From the IMG/VR virus record IMGVR_UViG_3300021142_000065, positions 1 through 42,521 of that record: a stretch of 42,521 bases of DNA. The stretch is one strand, 5' to 3'. This stretch comes from a virus. The position numbers were made by a program, and so were the translations under genes. The notes under the pieces were generated by a model. That model had not been told where the DNA came from. It made no database searches and was given only the letters and a program-made list of their open reading frames with translations. Of the stretch, positions 18,656 through 26,511 are shown piece by piece (positions within the stretch are counted from its first letter, which is position 1; each line of letters begins with the position of its first letter).

Positions 18656-18679
18656 GGTATTATTGAGTGGAGTTTATTG

Positions 18680-19114
18680 ATGAAAATTGAATCTATATTT
18701 GAAGAGTGGGATAAAGATACTGATGTTGACAAAACACAGCTGGATGATGAATCTATAAAGATCCAAAAATTACATCATAAGTATTATAAAGTTTACGTTT
18801 CTGAACGGCTGCTTTATCGTAAGCTAGAAGCAGATATGAAACAATTGAAGTTGGAAAAATATGAGTTTTATACTCAAGGACCAACTAAAGAACAAAAAGA
18901 TAAAGGATGGGAACTGCCATCCCGTGGATTAATTCTTAAAGGAGATATTCCTACATATATTGATGCCGATAAAGATATTATTGAGCTATCATTAAAAATT
19001 GGCTACCAATTAGAAAAAATAGAATTTTTAGAATCAATATTAAAATCATTGCAAAATAGAGGGTATCAGATTAAAGCTGCTATCGACTTTATCAGATTTA
19101 CTCAAGGTGGCTAA
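18680..19114 (+). CDS. uvsY: Recombination mediator UvsY
   Basis: 144 residues (T4: 137) from the ATG at 18680, which has TGGAG nine bases upstream; an in-frame TTG three bases earlier is less likely. The C-terminal block SLQNRGYQIKAAIDFIRF matches the family ending (SRGFAIKHIQDMRAF in T4), and the DADKDIIELSLKIGYQ segment also fits. UvsY loads UvsX recombinase on gp32-coated single strands. The stop overlaps the uvsW ATG (TAATGG), matching the T4 linkage of uvsW and uvsY. Confidence 0.85.
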   Translation: MKIESIFEEWDKDTDVDKTQLDDESIKIQKLHHKYYKVYVSERLLYRKLEADMKQLKLEKYEFYTQGPTKEQKDKGWELPSRGLILKGDIPTYIDADKDIIELSLKIGYQLEKIEFLESILKSLQNRGYQIKAAIDFIRFTQGG

Positions 19115-19857
19115 TGGATATAGTTAAGATAGAAAAAGTCGATGAAACTTATAATAGAGTTACATGCGATCCAGGAATTGCTTATGAACTGAATGAATAT
19201 TTTACATTCGATGTTCCAGGTGCAAAATTTATGCCAGCCTATAAAAGTAAATTTTGGGATGGTAAAATTCGACTTTACAATACTATGACTGGTATGCTTT
19301 ATGGTGGCCTTTTAAAATACGTAGAAGAATTTTGTAATAAAAGAAACTACGAACTTGATTATATTACAGATTTTTCTGCTGAAGAATTTTCATTAAAAGA
19401 AGCAAATGATTTTATTAATACATTAAATATACCTGAAAAATTTGAACGTAGAGATTATCAAATTGATGCATTTGTTTATGCCGTTCGTAATCGTCGTTCC
19501 CTTCTATTATCTCCAACAGCTTCTGGCAAATCATTTATCATTTATCTATTGACGAGATACTATAATGCAAAAACTCTTATTATTGTACCAACTACTTCTC
19601 TTGTTAGTCAGCTTGCCAGTGATTTTGCTGACTATGGCTTTAAAGGATATGTTCATAAGATAACCGCAGGTGAAGAAAAGAATCCAATATTTTTTACTTT
19701 TTATTGCGAAGACGGCAATGAATATACATTTGAAGGCAATGAAAATATAAAAATTATAAATAGTAATGTCAAATATAAAAAAGCAAAGGATATTACTGAA
19801 AATGACGAAATTGACGATAGATGGTTATCAGAACAAAGAAAACAACAAATACTTTAA
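19114..19857 (+). CDS. uvsW: UvsW helicase, N-terminal piece with non-UvsW tail
   Basis: 247 residues. The first ~190 are UvsW: N-terminal domain, Q-like motif ERRDYQIDAF near 111-120, Walker A SPTASGKS at 133-140 and motif Ia TLIIVPTTSLVSQ. At about residue 190, after ITAGEEKN, homology stops; about 57 unrelated residues follow (FFTFYCEDGNEY, then a segment like KYKKAKDITENDEID) and end at TAA. That tail reads like real protein, not random translation, and resembles Hint- or homing-associated tails. The next gene is an HNH endonuclease and the rest of UvsW follows at 20619. Motif II (DEAH) is absent from this piece. Confidence 0.82.
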   Translation: MDIVKIEKVDETYNRVTCDPGIAYELNEYFTFDVPGAKFMPAYKSKFWDGKIRLYNTMTGMLYGGLLKYVEEFCNKRNYELDYITDFSAEEFSLKEANDFINTLNIPEKFERRDYQIDAFVYAVRNRRSLLLSPTASGKSFIIYLLTRYYNAKTLIIVPTTSLVSQLASDFADYGFKGYVHKITAGEEKNPIFFTFYCEDGNEYTFEGNENIKIINSNVKYKKAKDITENDEIDDRWLSEQRKQQIL

Positions 19858-20632
19858 AATATATAAATCTTTAATTGAGAAAAGATTACTATATCCTGTT
19901 GAAATTGGAACATATTGTGAAACTCATCACATTTTACCAAAATCAATAGGCGGAGATAATTCTAAAGATAATCTAATAAAATTGAGTGCAAGAGAACACT
20001 ACATAGCACATTTATTGTTGACAAAATTTATATTCGGGAAAGATAGATTTAAAGTATTAAATGCATTTTTTTGTATGAACATGAAATCTAAAAATACATT
20101 GAATCGATATCAAAATTCGAAATTATATGAATCACTTAAAATAGAATTATCTAATCTTAAGAGTGAATATTATAAAAAGTTATGGGACGACGAAGAGTAT
20201 AAAAATAAAATGAGAGAAAAAGCTAAAATATCTTGGTATGATGGTTCGAGAGAAAAGCAAATTGAATATATGAAAAATAATAGTCCTTTCAAAATAAAAA
20301 AAATTCACGAAAAAACTATGAAAAAAAGAAAATATAATGGGTCTAATCCATTTGTTAATAACAATCCCATGTATAATGAAGAAGCAAAGAGAAAAAAAAT
20401 AGAAAAAACCAGTGGTAAGAACCACTATTTAACAAAAAAAAATAATTATGAATATAGTAAAGATAACGGAATTACTTGGATTGATATTGATGGTGATTTG
20501 ACTGTTTTTGAAATTTGTCAGAAGATGGACTGGAATGTATCCACATTTAATTATATTTTAAATGGTAAAATACCAAAAAGAGGCAATATGAAAGGATTGA
20601 TTATAAGGAAACTCAAAATTGAAAATACTTAA
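19802..20632 (+). CDS. HNH homing endonuclease inserted in uvsW
   Basis: 276 residues from the ATG at 19802 (an in-frame ATG at 19766 is also possible; AAAGGA lies upstream of 19802). The HNH core is visible as ETHHILPKSIGG, DNLIKLSAREHYIAHLLL near residues 40-75. The remainder is Lys-rich, with helices typical of homing enzymes and a C-terminal NUMOD-like ending (EICQKMDWNVSTF). It overlaps both pieces of uvsW in other frames (56 bases upstream, 14 bases downstream). It splits the helicase between motifs Ia and II, the kind of conserved site such elements favour. Confidence 0.85.
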   Translation: MTKLTIDGYQNKENNKYFKIYKSLIEKRLLYPVEIGTYCETHHILPKSIGGDNSKDNLIKLSAREHYIAHLLLTKFIFGKDRFKVLNAFFCMNMKSKNTLNRYQNSKLYESLKIELSNLKSEYYKKLWDDEEYKNKMREKAKISWYDGSREKQIEYMKNNSPFKIKKIHEKTMKKRKYNGSNPFVNNNPMYNEEAKRKKIEKTSGKNHYLTKKNNYEYSKDNGITWIDIDGDLTVFEICQKMDWNVSTFNYILNGKIPKRGNMKGLIIRKLKIENT

Positions 20633-21518
20633 AATTAAAGAAAACAAACCAATGATATATTGTACAACTTGGCAGAGCATATATAAGATACCTAAAGAGT
20701 ATTTCGAATTATTTGACGTAGTTATCGGCGACGAAGCGCATCTATTCAAAGCCAAATCTCTTACTTCTATAATGACAAAACTTAATAATTGCAAGTATCG
20801 TTTTGGGTTTACAGGAACTCTAGACGGTACGGAAACACATAAGTTAGTTCTTGAAGGATTATTTGGTGCAGTTAAATCAGTTACAACTACCTCAAAATTA
20901 ATTGAACAAAAACACTTGTCTAATTTCTTAATTAAGGCTATAATACTAAAGTATCCTGATAACGTGCGTAAGGCTACAACCACTTTAGATTATAAGAGTG
21001 AAATGGATTTTCTTGTAGGGTTGCCTGAAAGAAACAATTTTATTAAAAATTTAGCATTGTCTCTTGAAGGCAATACATTGTTATTATTTCAATATGTAGA
21101 AAAGCATGGCAAAATATTATATGACATGTTAAAAGATCAGGGTATTCCTGTTCATTTTGTCCATGGTGGCGTTGATGGAGAAGAGCGTGAAGAAATTCGT
21201 AAAATCGTGGAGCAATCACCATCCAGTATTATCGTCGCTAGTTACGGGACTTTTAGTACAGGAGTTAACATTCGTAATTTGCATAACATCATATTTGCTA
21301 GTCCTTCAAAATCTAAAATAAGAAACTTACAATCTATTGGTCGTGGCTTGCGTAAATCAGATAGCAAAGAAACCGCTACCCTTTATGATATAGCTGATGA
21401 CCTTTCTTGGAAAACCAGAAAAAACTTTACTATATTACATTTTGTTGAACGTATGAAAATTTATAATGAGGAAAAATTTGAATATAAAATTTATCCAGTA
21501 AACTTGAAAGTACAATAA
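20619..21518 (+). CDS. uvsW: UvsW helicase, C-terminal piece
   Basis: 299 residues if started at TTG 20619, preceded by AAGGAAA with good spacing; an ATG at 20652 exists but has a poor ribosome site. UvsW homology begins at KPMIYCTTWQSIYK and runs to the end: motif II GDEAHLFKA, motif III FGFTGTLDG, and motif VI QSIGRGLRKS. It is in a different frame from the N-terminal piece. The independent ribosome site suggests separate translation and assembly of two halves into one helicase. RNA splicing cannot be excluded. Confidence 0.82.
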   Translation: MKILKIKENKPMIYCTTWQSIYKIPKEYFELFDVVIGDEAHLFKAKSLTSIMTKLNNCKYRFGFTGTLDGTETHKLVLEGLFGAVKSVTTTSKLIEQKHLSNFLIKAIILKYPDNVRKATTTLDYKSEMDFLVGLPERNNFIKNLALSLEGNTLLLFQYVEKHGKILYDMLKDQGIPVHFVHGGVDGEEREEIRKIVEQSPSSIIVASYGTFSTGVNIRNLHNIIFASPSKSKIRNLQSIGRGLRKSDSKETATLYDIADDLSWKTRKNFTILHFVERMKIYNEEKFEYKIYPVNLKVQ

Positions 21519-22139
21519 ATGACGAAAGAATATTCACAAGCAATCAAAGATCACATCGCAAAACCTGCTCGTAAGAAAAAAGCACATTACGTTAACAATA
21601 AAACTCTTTTTGAAAAAATGCAAGAATATAAAGCAGCCCGTATATTAGCTGCAAGCGAAAATAGACCAGCGCCTAAGATTCCTCGATATATTGGCGAATG
21701 CCTATTAATGATTTGTACTAAACTAGCTACTAAACCAAATTTCGGAAGCTATACTTACAAAGACGAAATGATTGCTGATGGTATTGAAAACTGTATAGCT
21801 GCAGTTGATAATTTTGATCCTGATAGATATAATAATCCTTTTGCTTATTTCACGCAAATTGCTTGGAATGCATTTATTAGAAGAATTGCTAAAGAAAAGA
21901 AACAATCATATATTAAACATAAAAATTATCAAAATTCATTTTTGATGGATTTTAATGAAGAAGGTGTTAGTATGAATAGTAATCACTTTTCTAATGATAT
22001 TATTAGCTCGTTTGAAAATAAATTAAATGAAGTGAAAAATATTAAAACTAAAAAATCTGGTATTGAGAAATTTGAGATAGAGGATATTGATAATGAAAAT
22101 AGCGATAATCACGGATACGCATTGGGGGATTCGCAATGA
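21519..22139 (+). CDS. gp55: Late transcription sigma factor gp55
   Basis: 206 residues (T4: 185). The central block EMIADGIENCIAAVDNFDP followed by NPFAYFTQIAWNAFIRRIA is the diagnostic sigma region-2-like core of gp55. It directs host RNA polymerase to TATAAATA promoters, of which several exact copies occur in this window. It starts immediately after uvsW and its end overlaps the gene 47 start by 47 bases. Confidence 0.93.
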   Translation: MTKEYSQAIKDHIAKPARKKKAHYVNNKTLFEKMQEYKAARILAASENRPAPKIPRYIGECLLMICTKLATKPNFGSYTYKDEMIADGIENCIAAVDNFDPDRYNNPFAYFTQIAWNAFIRRIAKEKKQSYIKHKNYQNSFLMDFNEEGVSMNSNHFSNDIISSFENKLNEVKNIKTKKSGIEKFEIEDIDNENSDNHGYALGDSQ

Positions 22140-23163
22140 CAACATCGCATTCCACGACAACTCAAAACGATTCCTCGATGATGTATTCTTTCCTACCTTG
22201 TTTCGTGATGGAATCAGCAATATCTTGCATTTGGGGGACTTGGTTGATCGCCGCAAATACATTAATTTTCTCACTGCAAAACGACTTAGAGAAGATTTTC
22301 TAGAGCCATTAAAACAAAATAATATTGAGATGCATTTGATTGCTGGCAATCATGATGTGTATTACAAAAACACAAATAGTGTAAATGCTCTTGATGAATT
22401 AGTATCAGGTAAGTATCAAAATGTTCATGTTTATGATAGTTCTCCTGTTGAATTAATTTTTGACAAAATGCCAATTCTTCTTTTGCCTTGGATTAATAGT
22501 GAAAACAAAGAAGAAATATTTGAAGCAATAAGGAAAACAAATGCGACTATCGTGGGTGGCCACTTGGAACTCGCTGGCTTCGAAATGTTCAAGGGAAGTA
22601 TCAACTCACATGGAGAAGATCCTAAAATCTTCGACAGGTTTGAAACGGTACTTAGTGGCCACTATCACCATCGTTCTACATCTGGTAATATTCATTACTT
22701 GGGTAGCCATGCTGAGTTTACTTGGTCTGACTTCGAGGATCCTCGAGGCTTTCATATCTTGGATACAAAAACGAAAGAGTTGACTTTTATCCGCAATCCA
22801 TATAGAATGTTCTATAAGGTTTGGTATAATGATGCTGATAAAATGATTACCGAAATCCTTGACCATGATTTTGAACAGTACAAAGGTAAGATGGTTAAGG
22901 TTATTGTTACTAATAAAACAAATCCTTACTTCTTTGATATGTTTATTGAAAATTTAGAAAAATGCAATCCATTAGAAATGCAAATTGTAGAAGATAATCT
23001 TAATTTGTATCTTGAAAATGATGATGATATTGTTAATGAAGCAGAGTCAACTATTGACATTTTCAAAACATATATTGATCAAATTAATGCACCAAATTTC
23101 AATAAGAAAAAATTAGAAAATACTATTGTAGAATTATATAATGAAGCATTGGCTGTTGAATGA
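22093..23163 (+). CDS. gp47: Recombination nuclease subunit gp47 (Mre11-like)
   Basis: 356 residues from ATG 22093 (GAGGAT upstream; an in-frame TTG at 22087 is less likely). Calcineurin-type phosphoesterase motifs are all present: DTHWG near the N-terminus, GDLVDRR, GNHD, and GHYHHRS. With gp46 it resects DNA ends for recombination-dependent replication. It overlaps gene 55 upstream and the gene 46 ATG downstream by four bases (ATGA). Confidence 0.95.
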   Translation: MKIAIITDTHWGIRNDNIAFHDNSKRFLDDVFFPTLFRDGISNILHLGDLVDRRKYINFLTAKRLREDFLEPLKQNNIEMHLIAGNHDVYYKNTNSVNALDELVSGKYQNVHVYDSSPVELIFDKMPILLLPWINSENKEEIFEAIRKTNATIVGGHLELAGFEMFKGSINSHGEDPKIFDRFETVLSGHYHHRSTSGNIHYLGSHAEFTWSDFEDPRGFHILDTKTKELTFIRNPYRMFYKVWYNDADKMITEILDHDFEQYKGKMVKVIVTNKTNPYFFDMFIENLEKCNPLEMQIVEDNLNLYLENDDDIVNEAESTIDIFKTYIDQINAPNFNKKKLENTIVELYNEALAVE

Positions 23164-24869
23164 TAACATTTAAATCTTTAAAATGGAAGAATTTTCTTTC
23201 TACAGGTAATCTGTTTACGGAAATTAATCTTAACACACACAATACTACTTTGATCGTTGGCGAAAATGGTGCTGGTAAATCTACCATGCTCGATGCATTG
23301 TCATATGCACTATTCAGTAAACCATTTCGAAAAATTAACAAATCACAATTGCTTAATTCTATTACGCGTAAAGAAATGGTAGTTGAGGTAGAATTTTCAA
23401 TATCATCTAATGATTATAAAATCATTCGCGGTATTAAACCAAATGTGTTTGAAGTTTATCAAAACGGTAAGCTGATGAATCAATCTGCAGAAATGAAAGA
23501 TTATCAAGAGATTGTTGAAAAACAAATTCTTAAAATCAATCATAAATCTTTTTCACAAGTAATCGTTCTTGGTTCAGCTACGTTTTTACCTTTTATGCAG
23601 CTGTCAGGTGGTCAACGTAGAGAAATTATTGAAGACCTTCTTGACCTTCAAATCTTCACAACAATGAATAGTTTGTTGAAAGATAAAATTACCGTTAATA
23701 AAGAAGATCTAGTTCAAAATCAATCTGACCATAAAGTTCTTTCTGAGAAGATTAAACTAATCAAAGAACATATGCAAGAAATGCAAAATAACAATGATGC
23801 TATTATTGCTGATAAAAATGAACGTATTAATGAAACAAAAGAACAAATTAAAACTTTGGTAATTCAAAAAGAAAATATTAATAAAGAAGCAGAAGAGTTA
23901 GCAAGCCAAACACGCGATCTTGAAACTCTTGAAAAGAAAATGACTAAACTCGAGTCATTAAAACATAAAATTGAAGCAAATCTTGCTATTGTTAATAAAG
24001 AAGTTTCTTTCTTTAACAATCATGATAATTGCCCAACTTGCAAACAAGAAATTGATTATAATTTTAAATGTGAAGCTATTGATTCGAGAAATAATAACAT
24101 TGTCGAAATTCAAGATGGTCTTACTAAACTTTCAGAAGAATATGATAAAGTAAATACCGAAATAAAAAACATGTTTGAAATTAATGCCAAAGTCAGAAAA
24201 AAGGTAATGGATTATCATGTTGTTGAAACAAAAATTAATTCGTTGACTACTTACACAAATCAATTGATTGAAGAAATAAATTCTATTCATAAAACTGTTG
24301 AAGAACAAGATACAAGTAAACTTTATGAGCTAGAAGAAGATCTTGGGATAATTGCTGATAGAACTAATGAACTAAATGATCAAAAAAATATTTACGGAGC
24401 GGCTGCTATCCTTCTTAAAGATAGTGGCATCAAATCAAAAATTATCCGCCAATATATTCCTATCATTAACAAGCTAATTAACAAATATCTTTCAGCGATG
24501 GATTTCTTTGTTCAATTTGAACTTGATGAAGAATTTAACGAAACTATCAAGTCAAGACATAGAGATGAATTTAGTTATGCTTCTTTTAGTGAAGGCGAAA
24601 AGATGCGTATTAATCTTGCGATATTGTTCACGTGGCGAGCGGTTGCTAAACTTCGCAATTCAATTAACACCAATATTCTTATCATGGATGAAGTGTTTGA
24701 TAGCTCATTAGATAGCAATGGAACTGAAGAATTTATGAAAATTCTCAACACTATTACAACTGATACAAATACATTTATCATCAGTCATAAAACTGATCAA
24801 ATCAGTGATAAATTCAACAATGTTATTAAATTTGAAAAACACAAAAACTTCTCGAGGATTGCAGCATGA
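23160..24869 (+). CDS. gp46: Recombination nuclease subunit gp46 (Rad50-like ATPase)
   Basis: 569 residues. Walker A GENGAGKS at about 34-41, long coiled-coil arms with zinc hook CPTC at about 291, ABC signature SFSEGEKM near 476 and Walker B ILIMDEVFDS near 505. This is the SMC/Rad50 partner of gp47. Length equals the T4 family (560). It overlaps gp47 and the following gene by four bases each. Confidence 0.96.
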   Translation: MITFKSLKWKNFLSTGNLFTEINLNTHNTTLIVGENGAGKSTMLDALSYALFSKPFRKINKSQLLNSITRKEMVVEVEFSISSNDYKIIRGIKPNVFEVYQNGKLMNQSAEMKDYQEIVEKQILKINHKSFSQVIVLGSATFLPFMQLSGGQRREIIEDLLDLQIFTTMNSLLKDKITVNKEDLVQNQSDHKVLSEKIKLIKEHMQEMQNNNDAIIADKNERINETKEQIKTLVIQKENINKEAEELASQTRDLETLEKKMTKLESLKHKIEANLAIVNKEVSFFNNHDNCPTCKQEIDYNFKCEAIDSRNNNIVEIQDGLTKLSEEYDKVNTEIKNMFEINAKVRKKVMDYHVVETKINSLTTYTNQLIEEINSIHKTVEEQDTSKLYELEEDLGIIADRTNELNDQKNIYGAAAILLKDSGIKSKIIRQYIPIINKLINKYLSAMDFFVQFELDEEFNETIKSRHRDEFSYASFSEGEKMRINLAILFTWRAVAKLRNSINTNILIMDEVFDSSLDSNGTEEFMKILNTITTDTNTFIISHKTDQISDKFNNVIKFEKHKNFSRIAA

Positions 24870-25342
24870 AAATTGTAGATAATACTGATCCTATTTTAAT
24901 TAAAGAATGCGAAAAATTTGATTTTATTAAACCACCATTTGATCCTATTGAATTTGCGAAGGATCTTATTAAAACAATGTATGACAACAATGCTATTACT
25001 TTAACAGCAAATCAAGTTGGCCAGCCGTATCGTATTTTCGGTATGCGTGGTCAGCCTGAAAATTTCGTATGTTTTAATCCAAGAATCGTTGTTCAAAGCG
25101 AAGAACAGGTTATTCTTGAAGAAAGCTGCTTGATGTATCCTAAACTTCTTGTTAAAATAAAAAGACCACAACATGTTAAGGTAAGATTCCAATTACCAAA
25201 TGGCGAAACAGTAACAGAAATGTTTACTGGTCTTACTGCAAGAACGTTCCAACATTCGCTTGACTATTTGAATGGAATCACGTATTATAATAGAGCTAAC
25301 AAATACCACAGGGATATTGCTTTTAAAAAGTGGAAACAATGA
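24866..25342 (+). CDS. Peptide deformylase-like protein, degenerate active site
   Basis: 158 residues with the three deformylase motif positions in order: LTANQVG (motif 1, about 46-52), EESCLMYP (motif 2, Cys88 metal ligand kept) and QHSLDYLNG (motif 3, about 129-137). In active enzymes motif 3 is His-Glu-x-x-His; here the catalytic Glu is Ser131 and the second His is Tyr134. Cys88 and His130 remain. It is therefore probably not a standard metal-dependent deformylase and may have a binding role. It overlaps gene 46 and the next gene by four bases each. Confidence 0.75.
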   Translation: MKIVDNTDPILIKECEKFDFIKPPFDPIEFAKDLIKTMYDNNAITLTANQVGQPYRIFGMRGQPENFVCFNPRIVVQSEEQVILEESCLMYPKLLVKIKRPQHVKVRFQLPNGETVTEMFTGLTARTFQHSLDYLNGITYYNRANKYHRDIAFKKWKQ

Positions 25343-25872
25343 ACATTTTCTATGTACACACCGACCCAATTATCGCCGCTCAATCATTAGTCGACAAACA
25401 CGTCGTTAAAATGATCTTAGAGTCGGCACAACTTCTTTCTACTGCTCATCGTGTTATTGATGGCAAAGAACAACAAGGCGTGACCAAAACTGGTCGCAAA
25501 AAGAAAATCTGGCTTATGCACGATGCTCGTGATAATGTTTTATATCAGGCGACTCATATAAATCATCCTTCAGCTGTTTGGTGTCGCACTTCTATAGAAA
25601 ACTACCATTGGCTTGCTGAACATTTTTTTGCTCTTATGGATGAGTATACATATCGTTATGGCAAACAGCATAAATGTCATGGCGAACTATCATATATGCT
25701 CCAGTCGCCTCCTAAAAATTTAGGAGAATTTGATTGGACGCCTATGCCTTCGTGCATGCCTGATGAATATAAAGTTGCTAATGATCCTGTTAAAAGTTAT
25801 CGCAATTATTACCGACACGGTAAATTAAAATTACATAAATGGACTGATCGTCAGCCACCAGAATGGATTTAA
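25339..25872 (+). CDS. Conserved phage protein of unknown function
   Basis: 177 residues from ATG 25339, which overlaps the previous stop (ATGA). The N-terminus MNIFYVHTDPIIAAQSLVDK followed by HVVKMILESAQLLSTAHRV is well conserved among T4-like phages in my memory but has no established function that I can name. Conserved His, Asp and Arg residues (DKHVVKM, NHPSAVWCR, YRNYYRHGK) suggest an enzyme. It lies in a run of tightly overlapping early/middle genes. Confidence 0.65.
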   Translation: MNIFYVHTDPIIAAQSLVDKHVVKMILESAQLLSTAHRVIDGKEQQGVTKTGRKKKIWLMHDARDNVLYQATHINHPSAVWCRTSIENYHWLAEHFFALMDEYTYRYGKQHKCHGELSYMLQSPPKNLGEFDWTPMPSCMPDEYKVANDPVKSYRNYYRHGKLKLHKWTDRQPPEWI

Positions 25873-25873
25873 A

Positions 25874-26077
25874 ATGAAACAGCAACTTGATTTTAAAAAA
25901 GTAGAAAGTCGAATGAAAGAACTGATGAAGCCTGTTGATATGCAAATTATGATGTGTGATGATTCGGCTGATGTTATGATTATGGCTTGTGCTATGTTAC
26001 AACGTGTTAAAGAAATATTCGATAATCAACTTGGTGTTGAAGGTCGTAAACAAATGTTTAAAGGATTAGCAGAATGA
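25874..26077 (+). CDS. Small hypothetical protein
   Basis: 67 residues, helical, Met-rich (MQIMMCDDSADVMIMACAM). No recognised domain. It starts directly after the previous stop and overlaps the MazG-like gene by four bases (ATGA), so it belongs to the same translational run. Confidence 0.6.
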   Translation: MKQQLDFKKVESRMKELMKPVDMQIMMCDDSADVMIMACAMLQRVKEIFDNQLGVEGRKQMFKGLAE

Positions 26078-26451
26078 GTTACTTTACTGATGTGAAAGAT
26101 TTCCATGTAGCATTCGGTCAGCGAGTTGGCGAAAAGCCAGAACTACCTGATAGCAATGAACGGGCATTGCGTATTAATTTGCTTATGGAAGAAATTGCAG
26201 AATATTCTGAAGCTGAACTTGATGATGATTTTGTAGAAATCGCAGATGCTCTTGCAGATATTATCTACATCGCTTGCGGAACGGCTGTATCATATGGTAT
26301 TCCTCTTGATGAAATTTTCAATGAAGTACACCGTAGCAACATGGCCAAGCTAGTTGATGGTAAAGTAATTCGTCGTGAAGATGGCAAGATTCAAAAGCCA
26401 GAAGGTTGGACTCCTCCAGATATTAAATCTATCATTGAGAGCAAGAAATAA
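26074..26451 (+). CDS. MazG-like nucleotide pyrophosphohydrolase
   Basis: 125 residues. The all-alpha NTP-PPase motifs are visible: LLMEEIAEYSEAE and EIADALADIIYIACGTA, giving the Glu-Glu and Glu-x-x-Asp metal ligands, plus the conserved EVHRSNMAKL. Such enzymes hydrolyse (d)NTPs to monophosphates; phage MazG proteins are linked to nucleotide pool control. Followed at once by a promoter region for the dioxygenase gene. Confidence 0.85.
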   Translation: MSYFTDVKDFHVAFGQRVGEKPELPDSNERALRINLLMEEIAEYSEAELDDDFVEIADALADIIYIACGTAVSYGIPLDEIFNEVHRSNMAKLVDGKVIRREDGKIQKPEGWTPPDIKSIIESKK

Positions 26452-26452
26452 C

Positions 26453-26481
26453 TTGACAATTGTACTATATACTAGTACACT
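26453..26481 (+). promoter_or_regulatory. Promoter with palindromic operator before the DNA-modification cassette
   Basis: TTGACA at 26453-26458, 17 bases, TACACT at 26476-26481. Between them lies a perfect inverted repeat, TGTACTA (26461-26467) and TAGTACA (26473-26479), with a 5-base centre. This is where a dimeric repressor would be expected to bind. The -10 is only a 4/6 match. Confidence 0.5.
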
Positions 26482-26511
26482 TAATATAGTGGATAATTAT
26501 TGGAGAAAACA

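Noticed and set aside
19681-20640. Group I intron or intein in uvsW
   Set aside because: Not chosen as main call: no Cys1 or His-Asn intein junction is visible, I could not place intron P/Q/R/S core elements, and the C-terminal piece has its own ribosome site. Splicing is still testable and not disproved.
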